From contig NZ_JAJQPD010000003.1 of assembly GCF_021228295.1 (NCBI RefSeq), forward strand, positions 372,001-436,000: a stretch of 64,000 nt of DNA, written 5' to 3'. This document shows, one piece after another, positions 44,691 through 54,063 of this stretch. The DNA comes from Agromyces humatus. Lineage in GTDB: Bacteria > Actinomycetota > Actinomycetes > Actinomycetales > Microbacteriaceae. A program made the translations under genes and the position numbers. The notes under the pieces were generated by a model that was not told the DNA's origin, ran no database searches, and was given only the letters and a program-made list of their open reading frames with translations. Position 1 is the stretch's first letter; the number at the start of each line of letters is the position of its first letter.

Positions 44691-45731
44691 GTGACTCAGC
44701 ACACGACCGAGCCGCCGACATCGGCGCTCGACCTGGCCGAGGAGTTCCTCGACCGCACCACCCCACTCAGCCGCATCCGCAACGTCCTGCACCGCTACCC
44801 GGCCATCAGCCCGGCGATCGTGCTCGTGCTCGCCGTCATCGTGTTCGGCCTGCTCAACGACCGGTTCCTGAACCCGGCGAACCTCTCGCTCATCACGCAG
44901 CAGGTCGCCGTGGTCGGCACCCTCGCCGTCGCCCAGACCCTCATCATCCTCACGGCGGGCATCGACCTGTCGGTCGGCGCCGTGATGGTGCTGATCTCGA
45001 TGGTGATCGCGCAGACGACCGTGCAGATGGGCCTGCCCGCGGTGCTCGGCCTGTTCCTCGGCCTCGTCGTCGGACTCGCGGCGGGCGCATTCAACGGCTT
45101 CCTCGTCACCCGGCTGAAGCTGCCCCCGTTCATCGTCACCCTCGGTACGCTGAGCATCTTCGTCGCGCTCACCCTGCTCTACTCGGGCGGCGCGACCGTA
45201 CGCGGCGGTGAGATGCCCGAGCTGCTCACCGCGATGGGGGCGACGTTCAACATCGGCGGCGTCAACTTCACCGTCGGCGTGCTCATGATGCTGCTGCTCT
45301 ACGTGGTCGTCGCGCTCATCCTGCAGAAGACGGCGTGGGGTCGGCACGTCTACGCGGTCGGCGACGACCCCGAGTCGGCTCGCCTCGCCGGCATCAGCGT
45401 GAACCGGGTGCTCCTCAGCGTGTACCTCGCGGCGGGTGCGATCCTCGCGCTCGGCGCGTGGATCCAGATCGGCCGCACCAACGCGGCCTCGCCGAACGCG
45501 GGTGCCGAACTCAACCTCGACTCGATCACCGCCGTCGTCATCGGCGGCACGAGCCTCTTCGGCGGACGCGGAACGGTCTGGGGCACCCTGCTCGGTGCGC
45601 TCATTGTGGGCGTCTTCCGCAACGGGCTCTCGCTCGCCGGCCTCGACGTGCTCTGGCAGACCTTCGCCGTCGGCGTGCTCATCATCGTCGCGGTCGCCGT
45701 CGACCAGTGGATTCGAAAGGTACGCAAATGA
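44691..45731 (+). CDS. frcC: Fructose/ribose-type ABC transporter permease
   Basis: A 346-aa membrane protein of the RbsC/FrcC family with about 8-10 helices. Visible family motifs are ILTAGIDLSVGAVMVLISM, AAGAFNGFLVTRLKLPPFIVTLGTLSIFVALTLLYSGG and DSITAVVIGGTSLFGGRGTVWGTLLGALIVG. GTG/ATG choice: the annotated GTG at 44691 follows GGGAG. The stop overlaps the ATPase ATG (ATGA). Confidence 0.92.
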   Translation: MTQHTTEPPTSALDLAEEFLDRTTPLSRIRNVLHRYPAISPAIVLVLAVIVFGLLNDRFLNPANLSLITQQVAVVGTLAVAQTLIILTAGIDLSVGAVMVLISMVIAQTTVQMGLPAVLGLFLGLVVGLAAGAFNGFLVTRLKLPPFIVTLGTLSIFVALTLLYSGGATVRGGEMPELLTAMGATFNIGGVNFTVGVLMMLLLYVVVALILQKTAWGRHVYAVGDDPESARLAGISVNRVLLSVYLAAGAILALGAWIQIGRTNAASPNAGAELNLDSITAVVIGGTSLFGGRGTVWGTLLGALIVGVFRNGLSLAGLDVLWQTFAVGVLIIVAVAVDQWIRKVRK

Positions 45732-46540
45732 CCATCGCAACGGATGCCGCGGGGCAGACCCCTGCGGCCGGCTCCGCCGAGACCCGCACGCCGATCCTCC
45801 GGGCCCGCCGGCTCGTCAAGACGTTCGGCAGGGTCGTCGGCCTCGACGGGGTGAGCCTCGAGCTCTTCCCGGGAGAGGTGCTCGCCGTCATCGGCGACAA
45901 CGGCGCCGGCAAGTCGACCCTCATCAAGTGCCTGACGGGCGCCGAGATCCCCGACGAGGGCGAGATCTTCCTCGACGGCAGGCCGGTGCACTTCAAGCGC
46001 CCGCAGGACGCCCGCGCCGCCGGCATCGAGACGGTCTACCAGAACCTCGCCGTCTCGCCGGCGCTCGACGTGGCGTCGAACCTGTTCCTCGGGCGCGAAG
46101 AGCGGAAGAAGGGCATCCTCGGCTCGGTCTTCCGGGTGGTCGACCAGAAGGGCATGCGGCAGAAGGCGAGGGACGAGCTGACGGCGCTCGGCATCTCGAC
46201 GCTGCAGGACGTCACGGTGCCCGTCGAGAACCTCTCGGGCGGCCAGCGCCAGGCAGTCGCAGTGGCCCGTGCCGCGGCGTTCGGGTCGAAGGTCGTCGTG
46301 CTCGACGAGCCGACCGCCGCGCTCGGCGTGCGCGAGTCGAACCAGGTGCTCGAGCTCATCCGCAACCTGCGCGAGCGGGGCATCCCCGTCATCCTCATCT
46401 CGCACAACATGCCGCACGTGTTCGACGTGGCCGACCGCATCCACGTCCAGCGCCTCGGCAAGCGCGCGGCGACGATCAGGCCTGAGACGCACACGATGAC
46501 CGACGCCGTCGCGATCATGACGGGCGCGGCGCGCGAATGA
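45728..46540 (+). CDS. frcA: Fructose/ribose-type ABC transporter ATP-binding protein
   Basis: A 270-aa single-domain ATPase: Walker A GDNGAGKSTLIKCL, signature NLSGGQRQAVAVARAAA, Walker B VVVLDEPTAALG and H-loop ISHNMPHV. Most ribose systems use a double-length RbsA; a single domain is typical of FrcA, supporting fructose as substrate. ATG 45728 is coupled to the permease by 4-base overlap and its stop overlaps the next gene in the same way. Confidence 0.92.
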   Translation: MTIATDAAGQTPAAGSAETRTPILRARRLVKTFGRVVGLDGVSLELFPGEVLAVIGDNGAGKSTLIKCLTGAEIPDEGEIFLDGRPVHFKRPQDARAAGIETVYQNLAVSPALDVASNLFLGREERKKGILGSVFRVVDQKGMRQKARDELTALGISTLQDVTVPVENLSGGQRQAVAVARAAAFGSKVVVLDEPTAALGVRESNQVLELIRNLRERGIPVILISHNMPHVFDVADRIHVQRLGKRAATIRPETHTMTDAVAIMTGAARE

Positions 46541-46890
46541 GCTGGTCGAGCGAGGATGGCCGGGTCGAGCTCATCGCTCGGTTCACCGCCCTGCCCGGGC
46601 GCGAGGAGGAGGTCGCGAACCTCCTCCTCGCGCTCACGGCGAAGGTGCGCGCTGAACCCGGATGCCTCGCCTTCGAGCCGTACCGCGTCGAGTCCGCTCC
46701 ACCGGGATCCGGTGCGGTCGCCGGGCCCGAGCCGGCCGGCGCCGCCTTCGTCGTGCAGGAGGCCTACCGCGACGAGGCGGCGTTCGCCGAGCACCTCGCC
46801 GCGGGCTACGGCGCCGAGTTCAATGCGGCCCTCGTCCCGCTCATCGTCGAGGACGGATCGGTGCTCACCTTCACCGCACTGCTCGGCTGA
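46537..46890 (+). CDS. Antibiotic-biosynthesis-monooxygenase-fold protein (YgiN-like)
   Basis: A 117-aa dimeric alpha/beta-barrel protein: VELIARFTALPGREEEVANLLLALTAKVRAEPGCLAFEPYR, then FVVQEAYRDEAAFAEHLAAGYGAEF. This matches ABM-domain quinol or heme-type monooxygenases. It is coupled to the importer ATPase by ATGA, so it is expressed with sugar uptake. The same fold includes sugar mutarotases such as RhaM, so a fructose-anomer role is an alternative reading, though the sequence looks more YgiN-like. Confidence 0.75.
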   Translation: MSWSSEDGRVELIARFTALPGREEEVANLLLALTAKVRAEPGCLAFEPYRVESAPPGSGAVAGPEPAGAAFVVQEAYRDEAAFAEHLAAGYGAEFNAALVPLIVEDGSVLTFTALLG

Positions 46891-46912
46891 GTCGAGCCAG
46901 CTCGCTGACGAT

Positions 46913-46962
46913 GGTCGGTGTGGTCGGTGTGGTCGGTGTGGTCGGTGTGGTCGGTGTGGTCG
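46913..46962. repeat. Tandem 9-bp repeat (GGTCGGTGT), five full copies
   Basis: Five identical units run from 46913 to 46957, followed by the partial unit GGTCG. They lie in the gap between the ABM gene and the TetR gene. Perfect identity suggests recent slippage and a length-variable locus. It is too short and lacks spacers, so it is not CRISPR. Confidence 0.9.
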
Positions 46963-47011
46963 TGCCCGGGCCATAGGCTCGAGGAGACATGAACCACGAG
47001 CACGCCCGAGC

Positions 47012-47689
47012 ATGAGACCCGGCCCCCGACGCAGCCTCACCCACGCTGAGATCCTCGACGCCGCCTTCGACCTGCTCGAGGCCAAGGGTTTCGCAGCGGT
47101 CTCGGTGCGTGGTGTCGCCGGCTCGCTCGGCATCACGCCGACCGCGCTGTACACGTACTACCCGAGCAAGAACGCGCTGCTGCGGGGCATGGTCGAGCAC
47201 CTGCTCGCCCGCCTCGACCTCGGCACCCTCACCGAAGCCGACAGCGCGGAAGTCGGCGTCGCCGCGGTGCGCGCCCGCCTCGTGCGGATCGCCCTGTCAC
47301 TGCGCGAACTGCTCGCGGGTCACGCGGGAGCCCTCGGACTCATCATGAGCGGCCCGCTCGACGGACCCAACGCGATGCGGCTCAACGAGACGCTCCTCGA
47401 GCAGTTCTGCGCGACCGGGCTGTCGCTCGACGACGCGGCTCGCGCCGCGTACGCGTTGCAGGTCTACGCGCTCGGCTCGATCGCCCTGGAATCGGCCGAG
47501 GTCGACGTCGAATCCGACGCCGCGACATCCGACCCGCTGATCGTGACGGATGCCTCGGGCGCGGCCCTCTGGACCGACCTTGCGAGATTCCCGATGAGCG
47601 AGCAGACGATGACCCTCGTCGCCGAGCGGAACTCGACGGCGCAGTTCGCCTGGGGCGTCGAGCGGCTGCTCGCCGGGCTCATCGGCTGA
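47012..47689 (+). CDS. TetR-family transcriptional regulator
   Basis: A 225-aa protein. The N-terminal helix-turn-helix is LTHAEILDAAFDLLEAKGFAAVSVRGVAGSLGITPTALYTYYPSKNALLRGMVEHLL. The rest is an alpha-helical ligand-binding domain resembling TetR_C members. The frame is open upstream, but ATG 47012 gives the normal N-terminal length; the preceding 9-bp repeat array excludes earlier starts. Its target is unknown. Confidence 0.88.
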   Translation: MRPGPRRSLTHAEILDAAFDLLEAKGFAAVSVRGVAGSLGITPTALYTYYPSKNALLRGMVEHLLARLDLGTLTEADSAEVGVAAVRARLVRIALSLRELLAGHAGALGLIMSGPLDGPNAMRLNETLLEQFCATGLSLDDAARAAYALQVYALGSIALESAEVDVESDAATSDPLIVTDASGAALWTDLARFPMSEQTMTLVAERNSTAQFAWGVERLLAGLIG

Positions 47690-47790
47690 GCGGAGCCCGC
47701 TGCCCGCACGGCGAGCCTGCAGTCGCCGCCGAGCACGGGCGAGAGGTGCACGCTCGGCGCAGGCGAAATCCCCATCCTGCGCCGCAACGC

Positions 47791-47828
47791 GACGAGGCGC
47801 CGACCCCGGGAGGGGCCGACGCCTCGTC
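47791..47828. terminator. Strong stem-loop between convergent tetR and M6 protease genes
   Basis: GACGAGGCGCCGACCCC (47791-47807) pairs with the complementary arm at 47812-47828 with two mismatches or wobbles and loop GGGA. It lies between two convergent genes (stops at 47689 and 47859), fitting a bidirectional terminator. Confidence 0.8.
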
Positions 47829-47858
47829 GGTGGTGCTGATGGTTGCGCTGCTCGGCGA

Positions 47859-50696
47859 TCAGCCCGCGGTCGGCGGAGTGATCTCGATGAGCGCGGCGCT
47901 GTTGCCGTCGAGGGCCTTCTTGACCTTCACGACCGTGCCGTAGCCCACGCCCGAGTCGGCCGGGTTGCCCGAGCCGAACGGGCCGAGGCCGATGTCGAGG
48001 CCGTCGTACGCCGGGAGGCGGTTGCCCTCGAGGTCGTACAGCGGCGTCGTGTACAGCGCGTTGCCCACCGACGGGACGGCCGTCGAGGCATCCCGGTCAC
48101 GGTAGAACAGCGCGCCGTCGGACTCGCGGAGCGCGAACCCGGGCACCCAGCCCTGGTCGTCGGTGAAGGTGCTCACCGGCTCCTGGGCCGCGATGTCGGT
48201 GCAGTACTCGGTGAGCGCGGCGTCGGTGAAGCACTCCGTGAACGGGTGGGTACTCGTGAGTCCGAATGCCGCGTTCGACGACTGCGCCCGCGACGGCATC
48301 ACGTTCAGCGTCGACGGGTCTGCGGCGGCGGCCGCACCGGTGCGCTGCAGCGGGTCGAAGTGGCTGTCGACGATCAACAGGCCACCCTTCGCGCCGTAGC
48401 TCGGCAGTGCCGCCTCGTTCGTCGTGATCTGGTTCGAGCTGCCGTACGTCGTGTCGCGGTACCAGACGAGCGCGCCCGGTGCGTTGTAGGCGAGCTTCTC
48501 GACCTTCCACGCGCCGACGCTGTACGTCGAGTTGTAGGCGTGCTTGAGGCCCTCGTCGAAGCCGTCGAAGTTGCGCCACTCGACGAGGTAGTACTGCGCC
48601 TTCACCGACGTGCCGGTGTCGAGACGCCAGCCGGGTCCGGTCGTGGTCGTGAACGAGGCGACCTCGGCCTTCCAGCCGTTGTCACCGTTCTCGACGTCGT
48701 CGGCCCAGACCTGGGTGCCGCCGCTGGTCAGTGCGAAGTCATCGCTGAACCACCCGCGGTCCTGGTAGGCGGCATCCGTGGCGAGGCGCAGGCGCACCTG
48801 CACGGTCTCGCCGGCGTACGACGACAGGTCGACGTAGTGGTGAGCCCAGCCGTGCGAGTCGCCCGTCAGGCCGTACTTCTTGTCGCCGTAGTCGGCCATG
48901 CGGCCGTTGGGGTCGGCGTAGCCGTCGGCAGTCGAGACCTCGGTGCCGTTCTCGGCGTAGACCTTCTGCTCGGTCCACGTCGTTCCGCCATCGGCCGAGA
49001 CCTCGACGAAGCCGTAGTCCCAGTCGCCCTCGATCACGTAGTTGTTCCACATCCAGAACTTGGCGTCGGCGGGAACGTTCTCGACGGTGCGGCCCAGGCG
49101 CAGGTCGGCCCAGTCCTGGTCGGCCCCGGTGTACCACATGTTCTCGCCGCTGTGCGGCTGGGCGAGAGTGACCACCTTGTCGGGCAGGTTGACCTTGACG
49201 CCGTCTTGCGTGCCCTTCTTCGGCCGCGAGTTCTGGCCGACCTTGACGGTCGTCACGTCGTCGCCGGGGTTCACCTCGACGGGGTCGGCCCAGCCGAGCA
49301 CCCACTTGTCCCAGAGGCCCATGTGGGTCGGCATCGACTGGAAGATCGGGCCGGAGTGGGAGCCCGAGCTCATGAGGTCCCAGAAGTCGACGTCGGAGCT
49401 GCCGACACCCGAGGTGTCGTACAGGTCGGGCAGGCCGAGGTCGTGGCCGTACTCGTGCGCGAACACGCCGACGCCCGAGTCCTCGGGCTGGACGATGTAG
49501 TTCGAGAGCTTGAGGTCGGTGCCGGGGATGTCGGCGCCGCCGGCGACCGCCGACGAGTGCGCCCAGAGGGCGTAGGTGCCCTCGGCGCCGCCGCCGCCCG
49601 ACTTGTCTTCGCCCGCGTGCACGAGCACGACATGGTCGATCACGCCGTCGGGCTCGAGGACGTTGCCGTCGCCGTCGCGGTCGCCCTGGTCCTCGATGTC
49701 ATAGTCGGCCCAGGGGAAGTCGGGCTGCGCCTCGGCGAGGGCTGCGACCGCATCGATGGGCAGCTGGCCCGGCCCGAGCGGGTTGTCGGGGTGGCCCTGC
49801 ATGTCCTGGATCGCGCCGGCCTCGTAGACGCCGGCCTCGTTCTTGAAGCAGAGGCTCGCACCGTAGTACGCCTCGGAGTGGGGCACCGTGATCCACGGGG
49901 TCGCCTCGCCGGTCACGGTGTAGGCGCCGCGCGACATCTCTTCGTACATGGCCTTCATCGTGTAGCCCGAGATGTCGAAGCCGGGCTCGCCGTCGGGGCC
50001 GGTGAGGTCGGTGCGCACTCGCTCGGTGATGCCATCGTCGGTGAAGAGCATCTTGTTGAAGTGCTCCGACGAGAAGTCCTCGACCCACATCGAGTTGTTG
50101 TCCTCGAGCTCGTAGTCAGCCGGGTTCGGGATGTTGTTGTGCATGGGACCGTTCTGCACGGTGCCGGGCGTGCAGTCGGTCGCGCCGAACGCGGACGGCA
50201 CGTAGGACCCGGTGAAGTCATCGTTCGCGGCGTCGTCGAATTCGACGAGGATCGTCAGCAGCTTCGCTTCCTGCGTGCCCTTCGACTGCTTGAGCTGCTG
50301 CTGCTTGATCTGCTTCGGGCTCTTGCCGGTCTGGATCGACTTCGACTCGAGCTTGGCGAGACCCTGAGCCGCGACCGGGTTGCCTTGGCCGAACTTGCGG
50401 TCGAGCGCGTCGGCCTTGGCGACGGCCGCACTCGCGTCGACCGCCGCGGCTGAACCGGCGACCGTCTTGCCCGCAACGTCGACCCCGGCCGCGTCGTCGG
50501 TTCCGAACGCCTCCTCGGCGCGCGGCGCGACGTAGTTCATGTAGTACTCGGAATCGCTGATCACCGGTGGCGATACCGGCGATGCGGCTGCGACCGCAGT
50601 GCTCGCACCGAACGACACCAGACCGGTGGCGGCGAGTGCGAGCACTGGAATGGCCGCGACCGCGCGCTTGCGCGCGCGGGGCGTGAATCCAGACAT
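47859..50696 (-). CDS. Secreted M6 metalloprotease (immune inhibitor A family)
   Basis: A 945-aa zinc protease. It has a signal peptide (residues about 1-36), a propeptide (SDSEYYMNYVAPRAEEAFGTDDAAGVDVAGK; VAQGLAKLESKSIQTGKSPKQIKQQQLKQSKGTQEAKLLTILVEFDD), and a catalytic domain with HEYGH at residues 414-418 followed by DLGLPDLYDTSGVGSSDVDFWDLMSSG. The C-terminal half carries MAM/VEG-like beta-sandwich segments. InhA proteins degrade host antimicrobial peptides or environmental protein; here a nutritional role is likely. It starts from ATG 50696 with AGGGAG upstream. Confidence 0.92.
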   Translation of the reverse strand: MSGFTPRARKRAVAAIPVLALAATGLVSFGASTAVAAASPVSPPVISDSEYYMNYVAPRAEEAFGTDDAAGVDVAGKTVAGSAAAVDASAAVAKADALDRKFGQGNPVAAQGLAKLESKSIQTGKSPKQIKQQQLKQSKGTQEAKLLTILVEFDDAANDDFTGSYVPSAFGATDCTPGTVQNGPMHNNIPNPADYELEDNNSMWVEDFSSEHFNKMLFTDDGITERVRTDLTGPDGEPGFDISGYTMKAMYEEMSRGAYTVTGEATPWITVPHSEAYYGASLCFKNEAGVYEAGAIQDMQGHPDNPLGPGQLPIDAVAALAEAQPDFPWADYDIEDQGDRDGDGNVLEPDGVIDHVVLVHAGEDKSGGGGAEGTYALWAHSSAVAGGADIPGTDLKLSNYIVQPEDSGVGVFAHEYGHDLGLPDLYDTSGVGSSDVDFWDLMSSGSHSGPIFQSMPTHMGLWDKWVLGWADPVEVNPGDDVTTVKVGQNSRPKKGTQDGVKVNLPDKVVTLAQPHSGENMWYTGADQDWADLRLGRTVENVPADAKFWMWNNYVIEGDWDYGFVEVSADGGTTWTEQKVYAENGTEVSTADGYADPNGRMADYGDKKYGLTGDSHGWAHHYVDLSSYAGETVQVRLRLATDAAYQDRGWFSDDFALTSGGTQVWADDVENGDNGWKAEVASFTTTTGPGWRLDTGTSVKAQYYLVEWRNFDGFDEGLKHAYNSTYSVGAWKVEKLAYNAPGALVWYRDTTYGSSNQITTNEAALPSYGAKGGLLIVDSHFDPLQRTGAAAAADPSTLNVMPSRAQSSNAAFGLTSTHPFTECFTDAALTEYCTDIAAQEPVSTFTDDQGWVPGFALRESDGALFYRDRDASTAVPSVGNALYTTPLYDLEGNRLPAYDGLDIGLGPFGSGNPADSGVGYGTVVKVKKALDGNSAALIEITPPTAG

Positions 50697-51062
50697 GCTT
50701 CTCCCTTCGAATGCCCCGCTGGAGGTGACCGCGGGACACGCACGGCGCCCGCCGGTAGACGGACGTAAACGGCATCCTGCCCCGAACGGGGGGTCAAGGG
50801 GAAGCCCCGATGGCGAAATCTTGCGTGAGGAAGCCTCAGTTCATCGCGCGATACCGCAGATCGTGTGGGAGGACGGCGGAATACGCCGGAATCTGCGAAT
50901 CCAGCGGCGAGAACGTGCGTGGGTCCGTGAAGCTCGTGCGCGCCTCATCGCACGTGAAGACCTGCGGATGACCCGGCACCTACGGTCGCGCCGGCAGGCG
51001 CAGCCTGCGCCGGGGCAGCACCGCGGACGTCCCGGCGCACGCACCCCGGGACATCCGCTCGA
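50697..51062. other. 366-bp intergenic region between M6 protease start and HAD gene end
   Basis: No convincing gene. It must hold the protease promoter on the minus strand; TTGACC around 50790-50796 is a possible -35, overlapping a CCCCG-AA-CGGGG dyad (50780-50791). The far end holds the HAD terminator (51029-51052). One copy of the octamer (GACATCCG) lies at about 51050. Confidence 0.6.
51029..51052 (-). terminator. Terminator hairpin of the HAD-hydrolase gene
   Basis: GTCCCGG (51029-51035) pairs perfectly with CCGGGAC (51046-51052) across a 10-base loop, 11 bp past the minus-strand stop at 51063. No T-tract. Confidence 0.6.
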
Positions 51063-51737
51063 TCAGCCCAGCAGCAGGTTGCGCAGCTGGTCGGCCGAGT
51101 GCACGACGGCGTACGAGTCGCCCACCTCGGCGGGGGAGCCGTAGCCCCACTCGACGAGGATCGTCGGTACGCCGTTGGCGAGCGCACCGAGGGTGTCGTA
51201 GCCGCGATCGCCGACCATCACCGAGTTGCCGGTGTCGATGCCGGCGGCCTGCAGGCCGCGCAGCGCGTGGGCGACGACGTCGGCCTTCGTGCTGCGCTCC
51301 TCGTCTTCGCTGGCTCCGGCGATGACGGTGAAGTACTGGGTCAGGTGATTGTGGTCGAGCACCCGGCGAGCCATGGACTCGGGCTTCGACGTCGCGAGGG
51401 CGATCGGAACGCCGGCAGCGTGCAGGCGCTCGAGCACCCCGGCGACGCCGGGGAAGACGGGCGACGAGAGCAGTCGGTCGGCGTAGTGGTCGCGGTAGAG
51501 GTTCAGCGCCTCCCACGACTCGGCGTCGCTGAACCCGGCGGTCATGCGCAGGCTGTCGAGCAGGGGCGGGCCGACGTAGGAGCGCAGCACCTCGTCGGGG
51601 GGAACCGGAAGGCCCATCTCGGCGAACATGTGCGCGAGCGAGGCGGTGATGTCGGAGGCGGAGTCGACGATCGTGCCGTCGAGGTCGAAGAGCACGGCCG
51701 ACCACGTACGGGTGGGGGAGAGGGTCGGGGAAGTCAC
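51063..51737 (-). CDS. HAD hydrolase, phosphoglycolate-phosphatase-like
   Basis: A 224-aa HAD subfamily IA enzyme: motif I VLFDLDGTIVDSASDI, motif II segment IALATSKPESMA, and motif III/IV KADVVAHAL...SVMVGDRGYDTLGAL. GTG 51737 (MTSPTLSPTRTWSAVLFDLDGT) is preferred; earlier in-frame starts would add a low-quality N-terminus. Gph/PpaX-like phosphatase activity on a small phosphate ester is expected. It lies downstream of nucS on the same strand with a 91-bp gap. Confidence 0.85.
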   Translation of the reverse strand: MTSPTLSPTRTWSAVLFDLDGTIVDSASDITASLAHMFAEMGLPVPPDEVLRSYVGPPLLDSLRMTAGFSDAESWEALNLYRDHYADRLLSSPVFPGVAGVLERLHAAGVPIALATSKPESMARRVLDHNHLTQYFTVIAGASEDEERSTKADVVAHALRGLQAAGIDTGNSVMVGDRGYDTLGALANGVPTILVEWGYGSPAEVGDSYAVVHSADQLRNLLLG

Positions 51738-51828
51738 CGTGACATCATAGGGGCCACCACGGCGCATCGTCTGTGCGTCGAGTGGGCAACTTCTGTGCGC
51801 AACCGGACACACATCTGTTCGAGCGTCG

Positions 51829-52524
51829 TCAGAAGAGGCGTGCATGCCCGCCGTCGACGCCCCGCATCGCGTCGTAGTCGAGGACCAGGCAGCGGATGCC
51901 CCGGTCCTCGGCGAGGGTGCGAGCCTGGGGTTTGATCTCCTGGGCTGCGAATACCCCGGTCACTGGCGCAATGCGAGGGTCGCGGTTCATGAGCTCGAGG
52001 TAGCGGGTGAGCTGCTCGACGCCGTCGATGTCGCCGCGGCGTTTGAGTTCGACCGCCACGCTCCCGCCGGTGGGGTCGGTCGCGAGGATGTCGACCGGAC
52101 CGATCGCGGTCATGTATTCACGGCGCACGAGCCGATGACCCTCGCCGAGCAGCTCGATCTGCTCGGCGAGCAGCTTCTGCAGGTGCGACTCGACGCCGTC
52201 CTTGACGAGCCCGGGATCGATGCCGAGCTCGTGCGACGAGTCGTGCAGCACCTCGTGGATCGACACGATGAGCTGGTCGGCGGTCTTCTGGTGCGTGACG
52301 TTCCAGATCTCGGTGATGCCGACCGCGACCTGGTCGTCGTCGGGCTCGGCGGTCGTGAGCGTGCACGGCGGGCTCATCCAGTTGAGCGGCTTGTAGCTGC
52401 CGCCGTCGGAGTGCACGAGCAGGCTGCCGTCGCCCTTGACCATGAGCAGCCGCGTGGCGAGCGGCAGGCGGGCGGAGAGGCGCCCCGCGTAATCGACGGA
52501 GCAGCGGGCGATGACGAGACGCAC
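51829..52524 (-). CDS. nucS: Mismatch-specific endonuclease NucS (EndoMS)
   Basis: A 231-aa enzyme that cuts both strands at mismatches and replaces MutSL in actinobacteria. The N-terminal domain ([42 protein letters not shown]) binds DNA. The RecB-like nuclease core shows [16 protein letters not shown] and [23 protein letters not shown] with Asp, Glu and Lys catalytic residues. The C-terminal HARLF matches the sliding-clamp-binding tail of the family. Length is standard. Confidence 0.95.
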   Translation of the reverse strand: MRLVIARCSVDYAGRLSARLPLATRLLMVKGDGSLLVHSDGGSYKPLNWMSPPCTLTTAEPDDDQVAVGITEIWNVTHQKTADQLIVSIHEVLHDSSHELGIDPGLVKDGVESHLQKLLAEQIELLGEGHRLVRREYMTAIGPVDILATDPTGGSVAVELKRRGDIDGVEQLTRYLELMNRDPRIAPVTGVFAAQEIKPQARTLAEDRGIRCLVLDYDAMRGVDGGHARLF

Positions 52525-52650
52525 CCGGTGAGTCTACTTGCGCCCGTGGCGATCGGCGAGCACGTCACGCTGCGCCGAGCGCGCGCCTGCGAGGCGATCG
52601 CACGGCGGGATCTGACGCGCTCGCCGAGTTCTCATGCCGCGGGGCGGGTG

Positions 52651-53907
52651 TCAGGCTCCGGTGCGCGCCCGCGGGCCCGAGCGTTCCCGTGCCGCGGGCG
52701 CCGCGAGCCCCGCCAGCGCCATGAGCCCGAGCAGCAGGATGAGTCCGTTGAGGATCCCGAACACCTCGCCGAGGAACCCGATCAGGGGCGGGCCGACCAG
52801 GAAGGCGCAGTAGCCGATCATGGCGACGGCGCTGACGCGAGCCGCGGCATCCGCTCGATCGGGAACGTCGGCCGCAGCCGACATGCCGACCGGGAACGCG
52901 AGCGAGCAGCCGATGCCCCAGAGCACCGTGCCCGTGACGATCATCCACGGCTCGCTCGAGAAGATGAACAGCGCGAGGCCTGCGACGCCGATGATCGACA
53001 TGCTCTGCAGCATCGCGACGCGGCCGAACCGGTCGATGAAGGGTCCGCCGAGCACGCGGGCAGTGGTGATGGCGATCGTGAACACCGTGAACATGGCGGC
53101 GCCGGCGGTCTGGTCGAGGCCGTGCCCGTCGACGGCGGCGATGGCCAGCCAGTCGTTGGCACTGCCCTCGGCGAACGACATGCCGAGCATGACGACGCCG
53201 ATGAGCAGCAGGCGCGGGTCGGCCCAGACGCGAAGGCTGCGCCGCAGACGAACACCCCACGGCTCGCGCGGTGCGTCGGTGTGCGGGTCGTCACCCAGCT
53301 CTTCACGTACCGGCACGAACCGCACGGCGATGATCGCCGTCACCGCGATGAGGGCGGCGATGATCGCGAGGTGCGTCAGCACGGGCAGACCGACGGCGGA
53401 TGCCGCGACCGCGAGTGATGCGCCGGCGACCGTGCCGAAGCTGAAGAACGCGTGCATGAGCGGCATCACCGTCTTGCCGAGCTCGCGTTCGGCTTCGGCC
53501 CCTTCGACGTTCATCATGACGTCGACCGCCCCGTTGCCGAATCCGAACAGCGCGAGGCCGACCACGACGAGCGTCACCGACGGCGCGACGGATCCGCCGA
53601 TCCCGATCAGCACGAGTCCTGCCGCGACGATCACCAGCACGCCCGACATGCCGAGCCGGGCGCCGAAGCGGGCCATGATCCAGGGCGCGCCGATGAGCCC
53701 GAGGATCGAACTGATCGACATCGCGAGGATGACGAGACCCACGCCCTGCGTGCTGACGCCGATCTCGTCGCGAATCGCCGGAAGCCGCGCCACCCAGCTC
53801 GCGAGACTCAGCCCTGACAGGAAGAAGATCGTGAAGATCGCATTGCGCCACGCGACGAGCTCGCGGGTCGGGCGGGCGGCGGCCGTGGGGCGGGGAGTTT
53901 CGGTCAT
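52651..53907 (-). CDS. MFS transporter (YbjJ/FucP-like)
   Basis: A 418-aa permease with about 12 helices: ARTRELVAWRNAIFTIFFLSGLSLASWVARLPAIRDEIGVSTQGVGLVILAMS, then GLIGAPWIMARFGARLGMSGVLV and a central cytoplasmic loop near 190-215. It resembles the YbjJ group of MFS proteins, some of which carry sugars. ATG 53907 is 33 bp from a 22-bp perfect palindrome (53941-53962), indicating tight transcriptional control. Substrate unknown. Confidence 0.82.
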   Translation of the reverse strand: MTETPRPTAAARPTRELVAWRNAIFTIFFLSGLSLASWVARLPAIRDEIGVSTQGVGLVILAMSISSILGLIGAPWIMARFGARLGMSGVLVIVAAGLVLIGIGGSVAPSVTLVVVGLALFGFGNGAVDVMMNVEGAEAERELGKTVMPLMHAFFSFGTVAGASLAVAASAVGLPVLTHLAIIAALIAVTAIIAVRFVPVREELGDDPHTDAPREPWGVRLRRSLRVWADPRLLLIGVVMLGMSFAEGSANDWLAIAAVDGHGLDQTAGAAMFTVFTIAITTARVLGGPFIDRFGRVAMLQSMSIIGVAGLALFIFSSEPWMIVTGTVLWGIGCSLAFPVGMSAAADVPDRADAAARVSAVAMIGYCAFLVGPPLIGFLGEVFGILNGLILLLGLMALAGLAAPAARERSGPRARTGA

Positions 53908-53940
53908 GCGAGCTGCTTCTTCGTCTTCGGCGGATTCATC

Positions 53941-53962
53941 TGGGTCGAATCGATTCGACCCA
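53941..53962. promoter_or_regulatory. Perfect 22-bp palindrome upstream of the MFS gene
   Basis: The arms TGGGTCGAATC / GATTCGACCCA are perfectly complementary (11 + 11 bp, no spacer). The core CGAATCGATTCG is identical to the site at 62194-62205 before the LacI gene at 62222. It probably is an operator covering the MFS promoter. Confidence 0.75.
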
Positions 53963-54063
53963 TCTGCTGTTGAACATTACCGATCACGTCGACTGATCGC
54001 AATGCGACCGGATTCCGGGCCGCGATTCCGCAGGCGCCGCGCCGGCATGCCACGAATCGGCGG

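Noticed and set aside
46913-46962. Short tandem array as a possible CRISPR
   Set aside because: Units are 9 bp, contiguous, without spacers, and no cas genes are present.
48246-50453. A 735-codon plus-strand open frame opposite the M6 protease
   Set aside because: The protease has signal peptide and HEYGH site. The opposite frame is Val/Gly/Arg-rich noise with no domain pattern.
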